A DNA stretch of 64,000 nucleotides from Hirundichthys speculiger (GCA_018398805.1 JAGFBZ010002117.1:382001-446000), one strand, 5' to 3'; shown: positions 11,320-23,297, numbered from the stretch's first letter. The notes: generated by a model not told the origin, from the letters alone. A program made the numbers and translations.

Positions 11320-12188
11320 AGTGCTGGGCGGTTTACCGGTTCATACCGAATACCGGTGTTTATTTTTCTTATGATATGAATTTTTCATATACCGTAATAC
11401 CGGTGAGTATGTACTGTAGTGTATACAACGTTGGGAACGCCGCACAGCGGAACCTAAGTGCCGCAGAACATTGTTTGACAGGGGACTGTTTTGCAGTTGC
11501 ACTGGAGGCACAACACACTGCTAGTTTCTGGTTAAACGGTGATGGCTGCTAACAGAGAAAGTCCCGAAGTGGAAGCTCCAGAACGGCAACATGAGACTGA
11601 GGAACTTCTTCCTAAACGAGGAGCCGTGTCTGTCGTGTGGAAGTTCTTTGGATTTTAAAAAGACGACGTCCAACAAACTACAATAATCTGCAAATGTTGC
11701 CGAGCTAACGTTGTAGCCGCGGGAGGCTACACCAGCCTGGTGTTGCCTCCCCCGGCTACAACTTTAGAACGTTGTTTACATTGTGTAGTTAATGTTGATT
11801 TTTTACAAAATATGTTTTTTCAAGTTGTCTGCAAAATTTGAAAAATAAAAGGGCTCTGTATTTTAACTGCAACTATCATCATTCTGATTCCTTCACTTAA
11901 CTAGAATCATGAGTGCCACCTCTTTGTAAATAGTATCATTTTGTGAGGCCATGCAAACCTGTATTAATACTAGTGTAGATATGAATGTTTTTCTACAATA
12001 TTCACTCCTCATGACAGTAAAATAGGTCATTCTAAGACAATTTACTGCAGCAATTTGATTAGAAAATGTGGTTAACACCCAGTTTTGCCTTCAAAAAAAA
12101 AAAAAAAATACCGTGATATACCGTGAAACCGATATAATTGTAAAAAAATACAGTGATATAAATTTTTGGTCATACCGCCCAGCACTAT
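11320..12188 (+). mobile_element. hAT element, non-autonomous, with perfect 8-bp duplication
   Basis: The ends AGTGCTGGGCGGT and ACCGCCCAGCACT are exact inverted repeats. TGCAGTCT is duplicated at 11312-11319 and 12189-12196. Subterminal ATACCGGT/ACCGTGATAT motifs are repeated. An internal BED-finger remnant (11542-11740) places it in the hAT superfamily. The perfect duplication suggests a fairly young insertion. Confidence 0.9.
11542..11740 (+). pseudogene. hAT transposase BED-finger remnant
   Basis: From an ATG the frame reads an acidic leader, then SVVWKFFGF, an in-frame TAA, then a segment with ICKCCRANVVAAGG. This is the aromatic W..F..F and first C-x2-C of a BED zinc finger, as in ZBED-type hAT transposases. 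The stop codon and absence of the catalytic domain show it is dead. Confidence 0.7.
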
Positions 12189-12196
12189 TGCAGTCT

Positions 12197-13055
12197 GAAA
12201 AAATGTGTAATTGATTTATCTTTAAAAAGAAAATAATTACTGCTGTTGATGGGTGAAAAGATGGGTGGATAACATTTCTATCTGAGGCAAGTCTGCGATA
12301 AAACTAAACCTGCTGAAGAGTATTTGGTCCCTCGACAGACTCGTCCACCGCTTCGCTGCCTGGAACCGTCGTGTTAATGCGTCTTCTTCTCTTTCTGGGT
12401 TTCTGCTTCTCATTACTTAAAAGCAATTTATCATCTGACAAACCTGTGGCGCCAGCATTTTCCTTTTTTTTATTTATGTAAAAACTGACACATCATTTAT
12501 CTCACGGACTGTGAAGAAAAGCCCACTTTTTAAGTATGAACTCCGACCCGGGAGATGCTCTCGTCTGTCTCGAGCTCTTCATTAAAGCTGAGGGACGGTG
12601 GCCATTAAGGCGCCGGAGATGAAGGGGCTGCTCGCAGGTGCGTTGGCTTCACACGACGACGTTGACAGCAGCGATATTTTTCCATGCGGAGGAGCTCGCT
12701 GCAGAACGAGCTGATGGTTTGTTATGCGGTTCGTTAGGTCGAGGGCTGCCGCTGCCGTCTGGTCCGGAGGTGATCTGCATATGTCCTGCATGTCGGGCAT
12801 CTGGGGGCCACAGCAGGCATCCTCGTTGGTACTGATCACTCGGCTCTGAACTACATGAAGTCAGTAAAAGGTTGCGGCACATCTGGGTGAAGACAGTGAA
12901 CCTGCTGTCTGAGCTTGTTTCTGATTTCTGCTGGTTTCTTAAATTGCATAAAACATCACCTGATCGCAGCAGCAGCAGCGTGTCATCGCTGCGTCAGCTC
13001 AGGTGAGCGCCGGGCCACGAAGTAAGCAGTCGGTATATGTGAGATGTGCTTGCTG
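12197..13055. other. No gene or named repeat seen
   Basis: A GC-rich patch near 12.6-12.9 kb gives short frames on both strands without recognisable domains. Confidence 0.35.
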
Positions 13056-13822
13056 TAGAGGTCTTTGGAACAACCCGACAACCCGAAAACCTGAGGTTCC
13101 GACCCGACCCGCATCGGGTCTCGGGTCCATTCAAAAGACGTGACTCTGGTCAGTTCAGGTCGGAATCAGTACAGTTAGCCTCGGGTCCGGTCGGTGCTCT
13201 CTGACAGGCTGGGTCCGCGTTTACTCCAGAGTGGTAAAGATATTGGCGGTGGCAGCTAATGTCAGGACTCGGGACAGTTAAATTAATTATTCATTAACGT
13301 GGCGTGTTTCTCATGAAACAACCGTGTTGCCGTAGCGTGTTGTTAGCGGTTTGCCCGGCAGCTGTGAAGCACAACGAATCACCAACATGACAACGCTGGA
13401 TGAGAGAACATATTCACGACACGTCCTGACCGGTGTAGGCTATTAGCGTTAGCAGTTGCTACCAATAGCATCTGTATCCACAAAGAAAATAACGACGTGT
13501 ATTTATTGTTGTTTACATCACGTAGCCTATGTAGCAACTGAACCGGGTAGAAGAAGACAACTTTAGGTAAGAAAATCAAGTTTTATTCAACGCTAGACAA
13601 CTTTAACATGAGCAACTTTGGGCTGGCTTGTCTCGGTTCTATTCGGGTACTCGGTTCGGTTTGTGGTCGTAAAGTAAAGACTCTGGGTCCAAATATTGCG
13701 GGTCCATTCGGGTTTGGACTCCCGGACTCATGATAATAGCTCGGGTCGAGTCGGTTTCAGGTCGAATTTTCACGGGTCCATTCGGGTTCGGATCGATGAA
13801 AGTGGACCCGTGAAGACCTCTT
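13056..13822. mobile_element. Probable hAT-type element with CGGGTC-rich ends
   Basis: The left end AGAGGTCTT and the right end AAGACCTCT are inverted, and inside both ends the motifs CGGGTC/GACCCG and GGTCCATTCGGGT recur many times. The 8-bp flanks agree only partly, so superfamily is tentative. No intact ORF. Confidence 0.6.
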
Positions 13823-14638
13823 GCATGCAGACATTTACCTCCACGGTAAATGCGATGATGGGGTTTCCCACCGAGGCCTGGTGTCTGGGACTGTCAGCCT
13901 ATCGTTTAACGGCGCTGACTCATCGTCGGTCGGGTCTGGCTTTAGCGAGACCTCTGCAGGCTTCTCACTGGTCTTGATCTCTCTTTTACTGCAACACGTG
14001 GTAAAAGCAAACAGAAATATGCAGGATATACTTTAGATTCCTCCTGACGGGAAGGACACGCATCATAACTCAGCCTCAGCACCGCCATTCAGCTCGACAC
14101 ATTTGCAACAATAACAGCAGAGGAATGAGGAAAAAACAGAGAGACGGAGGGATGTTAGGGAGCGAATGACTGCTGGTGATGTGGCGGTTTATGATGGAGG
14201 GACTGGACGCATCGCAGCAGCGTCACACATCCATCAGCTGCACGGAGGTTCATTAGGATGTGAGCTGTGCAGAAATAATGGATCGTACTGCACGAAGAGG
14301 AGGAGGGAACACAGACTGTGTCGATAAGCAGAAAACCAAATTATGCATTTCGTTGTTGCCCCCAGATAAGGAGAAATGTTTCTTCTAATAAGTACTAGAA
14401 AATGATGGAGGGAGAAGAGGATCAGGAGGAGACAAAAGCCGTGAAGGATGCATGAGTCGTTCTTTTAAACTGCGTTGAAAGTAAAATAATTCTCATTCAC
14501 GCTTCATTTTGGAAGTCAGCGGTTTACAGACTGCTTTTTTTTTTTTTTAATACTGTTTTTGGATTCTCCAATGAACCAAATAGTTTAAGTAGGTGACAAG
14601 TCGAAACCGCGCGAAGGTTCGGCAGCGATCTGCTGCGG

Positions 14639-15181
14639 TTAGAGGTGGGCGATCAGAATATCGATACCAATGCTGGTATTGATATCGAACAATACTCTTG
14701 AAAAAATGGATGTTCAAGCTCTTTTTCTCTCCCAGAAGCACTGATGGCTGCGAAGTGCAAATTCACTGAAGTGTTTATGACAGCTGTCCCTGTGTCCTCC
14801 TCCCCTCTCATCTCGTCTTTTGACAGCGTTGACATCAGCCAAACAAGCATGCAGGTAGACTCAGACTGGCTCCTCCCCCCGGCCCCGCCCACTCATCACA
14901 CTCCTACAAAATGTTAATCGTGATAATTAAGTATTTTGCTGTCACCTGTAAAGTTTGACAAAATTCCATCCTAGGCTTTAACAAAATAATCCAAAGACAA
15001 AAATCACAAAACCACCAAAAGGTCAGCAGTTTCATGAAAGATCAAGCTTAATATGAAATAGTATCGGTATCGGTATCGGTATTGGTATTGGTATTGGTAT
15101 CGGTATTGGTATCGGCGACACTGGCCCTGTATTTACTTGATATCAGATCGATACTAATATTCCTGGTTTTGCTCACCTCTG
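14639..15181. mobile_element. hAT-like MITE with TAGAGGTG ends
   Basis: The left end TTAGAGGTGGGCGATC and the right end GCTCACCTCT are inverted at the outermost AGAGGTG. A GGTATC/GGTATT hexamer repeat lies at 15061-15116. Flanking octamers match imperfectly. The rest is non-coding. Confidence 0.55.
15061..15116 (+). repeat. Hexamer microsatellite (TATCGG/TATTGG)n
   Basis: About nine tandem hexamers alternate between TATCGG and TATTGG at one end of a hAT-like element. They appear to be expanded terminal motif. Confidence 0.9.
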
Positions 15182-16010
15182 GCCACGGTGACGTGGACCG
15201 ACACAGTCCCGTATCATCACGAATGCTGACTATCAGACTGGATGTTGAGGGTTCTTCTCTTCTGAAGGCATGACGTCGAGCGGGAAATCTGACACCACAG
15301 CTGGCTGGAAAAGCAACAAATAACCGTAACCAGTTACTGGTGTCACATTGGTGACAATGTGGTCCAGGATGAAACGGACTCCTTTGTCTTAAGGGCAAAT
15401 GAAGTTGGATAAGTTATACAGTGATCCCTTAATTTTTCTAGGTTAATGGGGTTAGGGTTAGGGTCGCGCCTCCCCGCGAAAATCAAAATCCGTGAACTGG
15501 AGCCGGAGCCCCCCGAGCCTAAATAATGTGTTTAAAAAATGTTTAAAAACCGTAAAAAAGTAGCGAGTCACTGCAGCGAAACAAGACAAAGGCTCAACTG
15601 TGGTCTTTCTTTTTCCTTCACAGTCTCTGGTCTCTGAACCGTAGAAAACAAACCGCTGGTATTGTGCTATTTTTAGCTCATAATTAGCGGGTAACACGCT
15701 AACAACAACAAAAGAAAAAGTCCGGTTTTCTCTGTATGGAACGAGCACTTTATTCCGGCACTGCAGGAACTTGTAACATCACACAGGTTGTATTGTTGGG
15801 CTCCTGTCGGTTAACAGAGAATGTAAATCTATACACGCTGGGCTGCTGTTGATGCTCACTACACTTTTCATCTAACCCCGTTTTTCACTACATTACCCAT
15901 AAGGCCACCTTCTTAAAGGGGCTGGCTCACAACATTTCTTCGCTGTGAGAGAACACGCACAACATCCTGTGATGTTTCCACAATTTTTTCTTGACTTTTT
16001 AAATTATGTA

Positions 16011-17627
16011 CACTACCGTTCAAAAGTTTGGGGTCACCCAAAGAATTTTGTGTTTTCCATGAAAAGTCACACTTATTCACCACCATACGTTGTGAAATGA
16101 ATAGAAAATAGAGTCAAGACATTGACAAGGTTAGAAATAATGATTTGTATTTGAAATAAGATTTTTTTTACATCAAACTTTGCTTTCGTCAAAGAATCCT
16201 CCATTTGCAGCAATTACAGCATTGCAGACCTTTGGCATTCTAGCTGTTAATTTGTTGAGGTAATCTGGAGAAATTGCACCCCACGCTTCCAGAAGCAGCT
16301 CCCACAAGTTGGATTGGTTGGATGGGCACTTCTTACGTACCATACGGTCAAGCTGCTCCCACAACAGCTCAATTGGGGTCAGATCTGGTGACTGCGCTGG
16401 CCACTCTATTACCGATAGAATACCAGCTGCCTGCTTCTGCTCTAAATAGTTCTTGCACAATTTGGAGGTGTGTTTAGGGTCATTGTCCTGTTGTAGGATG
16501 AAATTGGCTCCAATCAAGCGCTGTCCACTGGGTATGGCATGGCGTTGCAAAATGGAGTGATAGCCTTCCTTATTCAGAATCCTTTTACCAGTACAAATCT
16601 CCCACCTTACCAGCACCAAAGCAAACCCCAGACCATCACATTACCTCCACCATGCTTAACAGATGGCGTCAGGCATTCTTCCAGCATCTTTTCATTTGTT
16701 CTGCGTCTCACAAACGTTCTTCTTTGTGATCCAAATACCTCAAACTTGGATTCATCCGTCCACAACACTTTTTTCCAGTCTTCCTCTGTCCAATGTCTGT
16801 GTTCTTTTGCCCATCTTAATCTTTTTCTTTTATTGGCCAGTCTCAGATATGGCTTTTTCTTTGCCACTCTGCCCTGAAGCCCAGAATCCCGCAGCCGCCT
16901 CTTCACTGTAGATGTTGACACTGGTGTTTTGCGGGTACTATTTAATGAAGATGCCAGTTGGGGACCTGTGAGGCGTCTGTTTCTCAAACTAGAGACTCTA
17001 ATGTACTTATCTTCTTGCTCAGTTGTGCAACGTGGCCTCCCACTTCTTTTTCTACTCTGGTTAGAGCCTGTTTGTGCTGTCCTCTGAAGGGAGTAGTACA
17101 CACCGTTGTAGGAAATCTTCAATTTCTTAGCAATTTCTCGCATGGAATAGCCTTCATTTCTAAGAACAAGAATAGACTGTCGAGTTTCAGATGAAAGTTC
17201 TCTTTTTCTGGCCATTTTGAGTGTTTAATTGACCCCACAAATGTGATGCTCCAGAAACTCAATCTGCTCAAAGGAAGGTCAGTTTTGTAGCTTCTGTAAC
17301 GAGCTAAACTGTTTTCAGATGTGTGAACATGATTGCACAAGGGTTTTCTAATCATCAGTTAGCCTTCTGAGCCAATGAGCAAACACATTGTACCATTAGA
17401 ACACTGGAGTGATAGTTGCTGGAAATGGGCCACTATACACCTATGTAGATATTGCACCAAAAACCAGACATTTGCAGCTAGAATAGTCATTTACCACATT
17501 AGCAATGTAGGGAGTGTATTTCTTTAAAGTTAAGACTAGTTTAAAGTTATCTTCATTGAAAAATACAGTGCTTTTCCTTCAAAAATAAGGGCATTTCAAT
17601 GTGACCCCAAACTTTTGAACGGTAGTG
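16011..17627 (-). mobile_element. Tc1-like transposon
   Basis: Inverted ends CACTACCGTTCAAAAGTTTG and CAAACTTTTGAACGGTAGTG are flanked by TA at 16009-16010 and 17628-17629. The minus strand carries a frameshifted DD34E transposase. Length 1.6 kb is that of complete Tc1 family members, so both ends are present. Confidence 0.93.
16173..17215 (-). pseudogene. Tc1 transposase (DD34E), frameshifted
   Basis: Transposase of the Tc1/mariner superfamily, which binds the inverted repeats and cuts and pastes the element at TA. Reading from 17215, the N-terminal helix-turn-helix half runs to about residue 105, including ILVLRNEGYSMREIAKKL and the basic SGRPR hook. The first catalytic Asp is in VLWTDESKFEVFG. 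The frame ends at 16607, and the remainder continues in another frame from 16619, with the second Asp in LQQDNDPKHTS and the final Glu in SPDLTPIELLWEQ, 34 residues apart. The frame change near 16610-16620 inactivates it. Confidence 0.92.
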
Positions 17628-17695
17628 TATTTCTGAAAAATCCGTGAATAACTAAAACCAGGGAACTTAAAGCACGAATTGGCGAGGGATCACTG

Positions 17696-18524
17696 TAGAT
17701 GGTATTCCAGAGTTGGACAAACGCAGGACAGCTTTCCACTTCAGCTCAGTCCATCTTTGGTAAACTCGGGTCAAGAAAAGACAGCCGAGTTTTTGATCTT
17801 GGATCTCGGACCAGGAACGTCTGTTTCTCCGTATGGACCTTGAACCTGGAGACGATGGTAAACATCACTGTTCCGATTTTTTTACAGATGTGCTGCTGCC
17901 ATCGTGAGGTTTGTAAATCATTGCATTCTGCAACGTTTGCCCGTCATCTTCTTCACCATGATGGACCCCCCCAGGGATAAGGTTAAACCCAGCATTCCAA
18001 CATTTTGGGAAATTAGGTCGCCGGAAACAAAAACTGTTCTTTTGCAGTAAGTGTGAGTCACATAAATCTCTGTTGGCAGAGTATTCAGTCACATGACGAG
18101 TTAGATTATACTGAAGATGACAATGGCAAGATGCTAAACCACTTTAATCCGCTTTACTTATTGCCTGCTGCGGGAAATAAGGACTCAAACACACACACAT
18201 GCACACACAAGAGGTGTGCGAGTGCGTTAGTTTGTTGTCAAGACAGATGATTGAAGCGGACTGATCCTATTAGGTAGCAGCAACACACACCTGAAAGGTT
18301 CTTCGCAAACGCTCACGCCGCCGTGTGACTCAGCGGCGTCGTATTCACAGCCGAACGGGGAACAGAGTGAAGGAAGCAGAACTAAAGGATGCCTGTCAGG
18401 TTTATTTCTGTCTCTGGGGCTTCATGCTCTGATCTGCCTCCCTTCCTCCCCTCTGCTGATAAAAAAAAAGCACCATAAATGGCAATAACACATCTGTTAA
18501 AAGGTGGGACAGGGTGATAATTAC
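17696..18524. other. No gene or named repeat seen
   Basis: Unique-looking sequence; a short CA/ACAC tract lies near 18188-18210. Confidence 0.35.
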
Positions 18525-18855
18525 TAGGGATGCACGATAACTGTTTTTTTAAACCGATAACCGATAACTTTCAGCTCCTAAATGCCGATACCGATAACAC
18601 ACACATATACCTAAGCTCATTACATCAATACTATGAACAAAATAGAAAATAGTTTAGACTAGATAAGTCTTATTCTACTGTCATCTTAACTTGATATGAC
18701 AAGTTTTACCTATATTTGTTGACCCCTTACATTAATATCGGATCATGGTTCCTTGTCCTGTATGTTGATCACAGTTGTGATTAAAGGTTTCGGTGGGACG
18801 TGGAGATTTTTCACATTTCAAATTGGACCTTGGTATTCTGAAGTTGGCTGCACTA
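18525..18855. mobile_element. Two fused DNA-transposon fragments
   Basis: 18525 to about 18650 is the left end (TAGGGATGCACGATAACTG) of the hAT family seen complete at 41676-42326 and 60568-61663. From about 18661 to 18855 it matches the reverse complement of the 2264-2644 element. The abrupt joint suggests insertion followed by deletion. Confidence 0.65.
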
Positions 18856-18871
18856 GGTATTATGCACTGTA

Positions 18872-19651
18872 CAGGGCATAAAATCGCGACTAACTGGTCG
18901 CCAAATGCAACCAAAATTTTCAACCAAAATTTCGACCGTTTTTTTCTGCCTTGTCGCCAGTGGCGAGGGCCACAAAATCCACCATCAACTTAGAAAAAAA
19001 TCCTTTTTTTTCTATGATTTCTGCACATTTGTCATGTGTCACCAAGGCAAACATATCTAAATAATTTAGAAACAAAGTTTATTCGGTGAAAAGTGGACAT
19101 GTTTTGGGTGCAGATCGTTTGCCGGAACGTTGTCTCATAAAAATACACAACAGAATAGTTAACAAGAAAGAAATGATATTAGTTTTCATAGTAAGCATCA
19201 TGGAAACAGAATAAAATGCGCTTTCATGCTTGAAATCATACCTGTCAGGTATCCTGTTTTGGCCGGGAAAGTCCCGTATTTTACTCTTCTCTCGTCCTCC
19301 CGTATTAGTATTTTTCCCGTAAATCTCCTGTATTTTAACCTGTGTTATTAAAAAAATAATAATGCACTACTTCCTGAACTTCAGCCAGCTGCTTTGTTTC
19401 CTGTGTGCCATTAATTAACAAACTGATTAATCCAGGTGTGTCTGACCTCACAGCAATGGTCAGACACACCTGGATTGATCCGTTTGTCAATAAATGGTTG
19501 CTGAACATGCTGGGAGCGTCCATGATGATGTCAGCAATCTACGGGGGCGACGAAAAACACTGGCGACCAAAAATGCAATGCTAGCTGGCTACCAACTTCA
19601 AAAACCTCGCAGCCAGGGGCTTCTGGGTAAAAACTCTAATTTTATGCCCTG
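18872..19651. mobile_element. DNA transposon with CAGGGCATAAAAT ends
   Basis: The left end CAGGGCATAAAAT and right end ATTTTATGCCCTG are exact inverted repeats. Both sub-ends carry GGCGAC/TGGTCGCCA motifs. No clear target duplication or transposase frame is seen. The palindromic mini-element at 19417-19489 is nested inside. Confidence 0.7.
19417..19489. repeat. Palindromic mini-element, second copy
   Basis: AACAAACTGATTAATCCAGG with GTGTGTCTGAC and the inverse CAGACACACCTGGATTGATC form a hairpin. The same arms occur at 4117-4191. Confidence 0.65.
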
Positions 19652-20737
19652 TTTCTAGATAGTGAGATGAGTCGATTTCATGTCGAGAGACATCGTTCTG
19701 ACATTGTCTCAGGCACGTGCCTTTTTATCCTAAATATATAGTAAATATAGTATATAGTATAAGTATTGATCTGGTCCGGTGAAGGCCGTGGCCAGTGAAC
19801 TAACCGAGAGTTGACTCATACGGAGTTATGACAAGGTGAACGTGACCAGACAAGAAATAAAAGGGCCATCCAGCTGTCTCAGGAGGACCAGTTCAAGGTT
19901 GAGTCTACATATTTCCATGCATCCATCCATTATCTATCCCCGTTTAGTCCTCTGCAGGGTCTGCTGGAGCCTATTCTACATATTTAATACATTTAACCTT
20001 AAAGTAACCTTTTTACTGCAGGACTTTTTCATAGAGCAGGACAGACACCAACCAACGTACAACACTTAATTTTGGATGTCATTGACCCCGAACGCAGAAG
20101 TTCAAGGATTTTGTTTCCACTTTTTGTTTCGCGGAGGCGAACGTTCAGCTCCAGTATATTTTTTAAAAAGCTGTGAGTGAGTTGCCGTCCATGGACAGCA
20201 GGGTCCTTGGTGGACCCAGACTGAGGAGGGACCGGAGCCAGGAGCAGCTGCTCTTTTCACCGGAGGCAGATCAGGACACGTTGTTCATCATCACGGCTGC
20301 GCAGTGATGTCATCGCCACCGTGGCGAGGAGACAAACGCTCCTGCTGCTCGTCTCACACTGACTCCAATCTGTCATGTTTCTGTGAAACTTGGACGACAC
20401 GTCCGTGTGTTTGTTGGCCCGTTCGGTCTGCGTGCATCTAAAAAATCTCACTCCAACAGAGACGTCGACTCGTCTCGGACCTTTAAAGCAGAAACAGTTT
20501 CGTAATGTGACGTCACTTTGTCCCCGAGTCCTCGAGCCGTGGGCGTAAACGTGCGTGGGGACGAGCGCGCGGAGGGCTGTTGGCGATGCCCTGCCAGGAC
20601 TGGCACACGGCCCGCTGCCGCCGCCGCGCCCTCCTGCAGCCGTTCAGCAGACGCTGAATAAAACCTTCCTCCAGTTAGACACTAACAACAGACACACATG
20701 CTGCACTGAAATAAAACACTCTGGTGTGTGCGCGAGC
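19652..20737. other. No gene seen
   Basis: Contains a short CATCCATC-type tract near 19917 and a GC-rich patch near 20.5-20.65 kb without recognisable domains. Confidence 0.35.
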
Positions 20738-20745
20738 GCCGTCAC

Positions 20746-21474
20746 CAGTGATGCTGGTAATGCGTTACTTAGTAACACGCGTCGCTTAGTTACACGCGTT
20801 GCTTACTAACGCGTTCCTCTAATCTGATCGCTTTTTTCTGTAACGAGTAATCTAACGCGTTACTATTTCCAAACCAGTAATCAGATTAAAGTTACTTATC
20901 GAAGTCACTGTGCGTTATTTTTTGTCATTAATAGTAAAAATATATATTTGCTTTCTTCTTGCGTCTCGTGGAGTGAAGTCATAACTATGCGACAAGTCAG
21001 GTTGCAACACAAACAATAATGGAGGAGGGGGAAGAGAGGTGCGCACTTTTAAGCTGGAAATACAGACACTATTTTCACTTTTTGTCAGCTAAAGATGGCA
21101 ATATTAAAGTTTGCTAGTTGTGTTTTTCTAGTTACAAAAACGCAACGTCAAATTTAAAGAAAGATTTGGACTCAAACTAGGGCGATTCCCACAAGGTGGT
21201 ACAAAGCAGAGAGCAGGAGGCCCCCCCACCACCCAAACAACAAAAGCTGGACTTTAGCGCCAAACCAGTGAGTGTTGGCAAAACCGGTTGTCATTTTTAT
21301 GTTGAGGCAGCGGGGGTTGTCAGCAGCTCCTGAATGTAACTAATAAAGTAACTTGTAATCTAACTTAGTTACTTTTAAAATCAAGTAATCTGTAAAGTAA
21401 CTAAGTTACTTTTTAAAGGAGTAATCAGGAATCACTAATCAGATTACTTTTTTAAAGTAACTGTGGCAACACTG
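20746..21474 (+). mobile_element. hAT element with GTAACGCGTTA-type subterminal repeats
   Basis: The ends CAGTGATGC and GCAACACTG are near-inverted; flanks GCCGTCAC (20738-20745) and GCCATCAC (21475-21482) agree at 7 of 8 positions. Subterminal AATGCGTTAC/AGTAACTTAGTTAC motifs recur. It carries a BED-finger remnant but no catalytic domain. Confidence 0.85.
21019..21180 (+). pseudogene. hAT transposase BED-finger remnant
   Basis: From the ATG the frame reads an acidic start, then WKYRHYFHFLSAKDGNIKV and a cysteine, matching the aromatic block preceding the first cysteines of BED fingers. It is followed by stops and a shift, with a later SNLKKDLD-like segment. Fossil of the transposase N terminus. 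Confidence 0.6.
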
Positions 21475-21719
21475 GCCATCACAAACACTGGCTCAGTTTC
21501 CTGTTGATGCATTCAGGCAGTTAGTGTCCTAATTCTCTAAATAAGAGGAAGCAGTGGAGTTTGGTCTGAGTACTTTCATGCGGTCAAGGCCACGTCTCAG
21601 ATCCAGCTGTGTGGGCTCAGGTACTGAAAACGTGCACGGCCACCATCCACACATAAGTTCACTGGGGAGACGTTTAGTTTTTTATTCTAATTTATCTGAG
21701 CTCCAAATTATGTCGTTTA

Positions 21720-21746
21720 AGTGAAGTGAAGTGAAGTGAAGTGTAG
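21720..21746. repeat. (GTGAA)n short tandem repeat
   Basis: Five tandem GTGAA units. Confidence 0.85.
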
Positions 21747-22002
21747 TGGCCAGATATCCTCGACATGACCTCCAGTCACAACGTGAAAATGCTGAATACG
21801 TTCCAGCTGTGATTTAAATTTAAAAAAAGAAGAGGATGCAGCAGTGTGAAACAGCGTGTTTTATTAGCTCAGAAATCAGTCTGCAGCAAAACTAGTTACA
21901 GGCCACACGTTCTTCTTCTTCTCTTCTTTTTTTTCTTTTTGTTCTGTGCTTCAGAGCACATGTTTTGTTCTCTGAGGTGATTACCAACTCAAATCACCTG
22001 TC

Positions 22003-22406
22003 TAGGGCTGTAGCGATACGATACGATACACGATATTCGTCTCACGATACGATATATATCGATATACATCATTTTCCGAAAGATTTTAAAGGGACAAAGT
22101 GATTTTGGTGACATCTTGTGAGTGTTCCAATGATTTTGTTTGAATTTATTGAACTGAAAGCATCTATTACACATTATATGGTTGACAGGCAGCTTGCAAA
22201 TGCTGGACAAAATGAATAAAAGATTTGTTGAGAAAAATTGTTTATTTATTTAAACAGTGCAAATTGTTACTTGCAAGCTTTTAAAGGTGGGACAGGGGGT
22301 TTAGAAAGAAGCTTAGAATATCGATACCTGCGGCTGAAAAATCGATACTCGATACTCAATAAAATATCGATATATATCGCAGAATCGATAAAATCGCTCA
22401 GCTTTA
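22003..22406. mobile_element. hAT-type MITE with perfect 8-bp duplication
   Basis: CACCTGTC is duplicated at 21995-22002 and 22407-22414. Ends TAGGGCTGTAGCGAT and ATCGCTCAGCTTTA are imperfect inverted repeats, with CGATAC/CGATAT palindromes inside. Non-coding. Confidence 0.82.
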
Positions 22407-22477
22407 CACCTGTCGGTGAGCTGTTCAGACGTGAGGATGTCCAGTGACGTCACAGACCCGGGTCCCAGCGGACTTAC

Positions 22478-22534
22478 TCTTCTCCGAATATTTCTTTTAT
22501 AAGCAGGTCCAAAGTTGTCTGTCAAGCGCTGGTG
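22478..22534 (-). pseudogene. Unrecognised host exon, 3' part (after the gypsy insertion)
   Basis: This is the downstream piece of the exon that starts at 32292. On the minus strand it reads HQRLTDNFGPAYKRNIRRR in the same frame as the upstream piece when the gypsy element and one CATG duplication are discounted. It runs straight into GTAAGT (22477-22472), a consensus splice donor in phase 0. A candidate last exon at 21623-21597, preceded by TTTTCAG and encoding YLSPHSWI then a stop, is possible but speculative. Product not recognised. Confidence 0.6.
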
Positions 22535-22538
22535 CATG

Positions 22539-23009
22539 TGTAACACCCCCTGAGAAAGGGGAGAAATAACCAGGACGTGAGTATGGGTGTGTTCACTCAT
22601 TCAGCGCCTTTACTGGAATGAGGGAAGCACCGCGACTCCCGCTACAGCAGGTGGTGGAGACAAGAGCAATCAAGCACAGATGAACGGATGCACTCTTCAG
22701 AACGATCACAGATAATCACCAAAATAGATCATATCTGAAGCAAATGTATATATAAATGGAAGAAAAAATGCTTTTCTTAAAGAAAATCTTAAACTTTGGT
22801 TTTAACACTTTTTAAACAATATTTTAACATAAGATTATTTCTTTCTCTCTTCAACTAATGACTTTTTTAAGCATGTTTACATCATGAAATCAGTGTTTTT
22901 AACTACTCTTAAATGAAATAAGGATTCTTAACCTCTCACATTACCACAAGGTATTTTAGCAGTCCAGAAAATAAGCAGTATATTACCACATCAATTTCAC
23001 CCTGTCACA
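22539..23009 (-). repeat. Gypsy 3' LTR
   Basis: On the minus strand it starts TGTGACAGGGTGAAATTGAT and ends GGGGTGTTACA, the TG..CA form. It pairs with 31534-32001. Relative to the other LTR it has an extra 4 bp near 22590. Confidence 0.95.
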
Positions 23010-23021
23010 CTCTCCCCTACT
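23010..23021 (-). promoter_or_regulatory. Gypsy polypurine tract
   Basis: Immediately inside the 3' LTR the minus strand reads AGTAGGGGAGAG, a purine-rich run at the position where plus-strand synthesis is primed in LTR elements. Confidence 0.75.
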
Positions 23022-23297
23022 TGACAAATGTCGTCCCGACATTGATAAAATGCAATTTCCATTTTTCTCTCTTTTTTTTTTTAAATACACAAACAGTCTC
23101 TCTCAGTCACCTGCTGAGGTAAAAAGATCAACATATGACAGTTCAGAAAATTCTGAAATGGCCATATAACTTGATATGTGTTGGCACGTAACAGTCCATA
23201 AGCATTTTCCTGCAATAACATTATGAAATGTGTTCATCATAAAGACAAGTATCCGCGTAAATAACTTCAAGTTAGTCAGATAACAGTCCATACATAT

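Larger units (their letters stand above)
15419..17695. mobile_element. TA-flanked mariner/Tigger-like element hosting a Tc1 insertion
   Basis: The left end CAGTGATCCCTTAATTTTTC and the right end GCGAGGGATCACTG are inverted at CAGTGATCCCT, each bordered by TA (15417-15418 and 17696-17697). CAGT termini with a TA duplication fit pogo/Tigger-like mariners. Removing the Tc1 leaves only about 660 bp, a non-autonomous element. Confidence 0.7.

Noticed and set aside
15449..15464. GGTTAGGGTTAGGGT, two telomere-type hexamers
   Set aside because: Only two units inside the end of a transposon; too short for an interstitial telomeric array.
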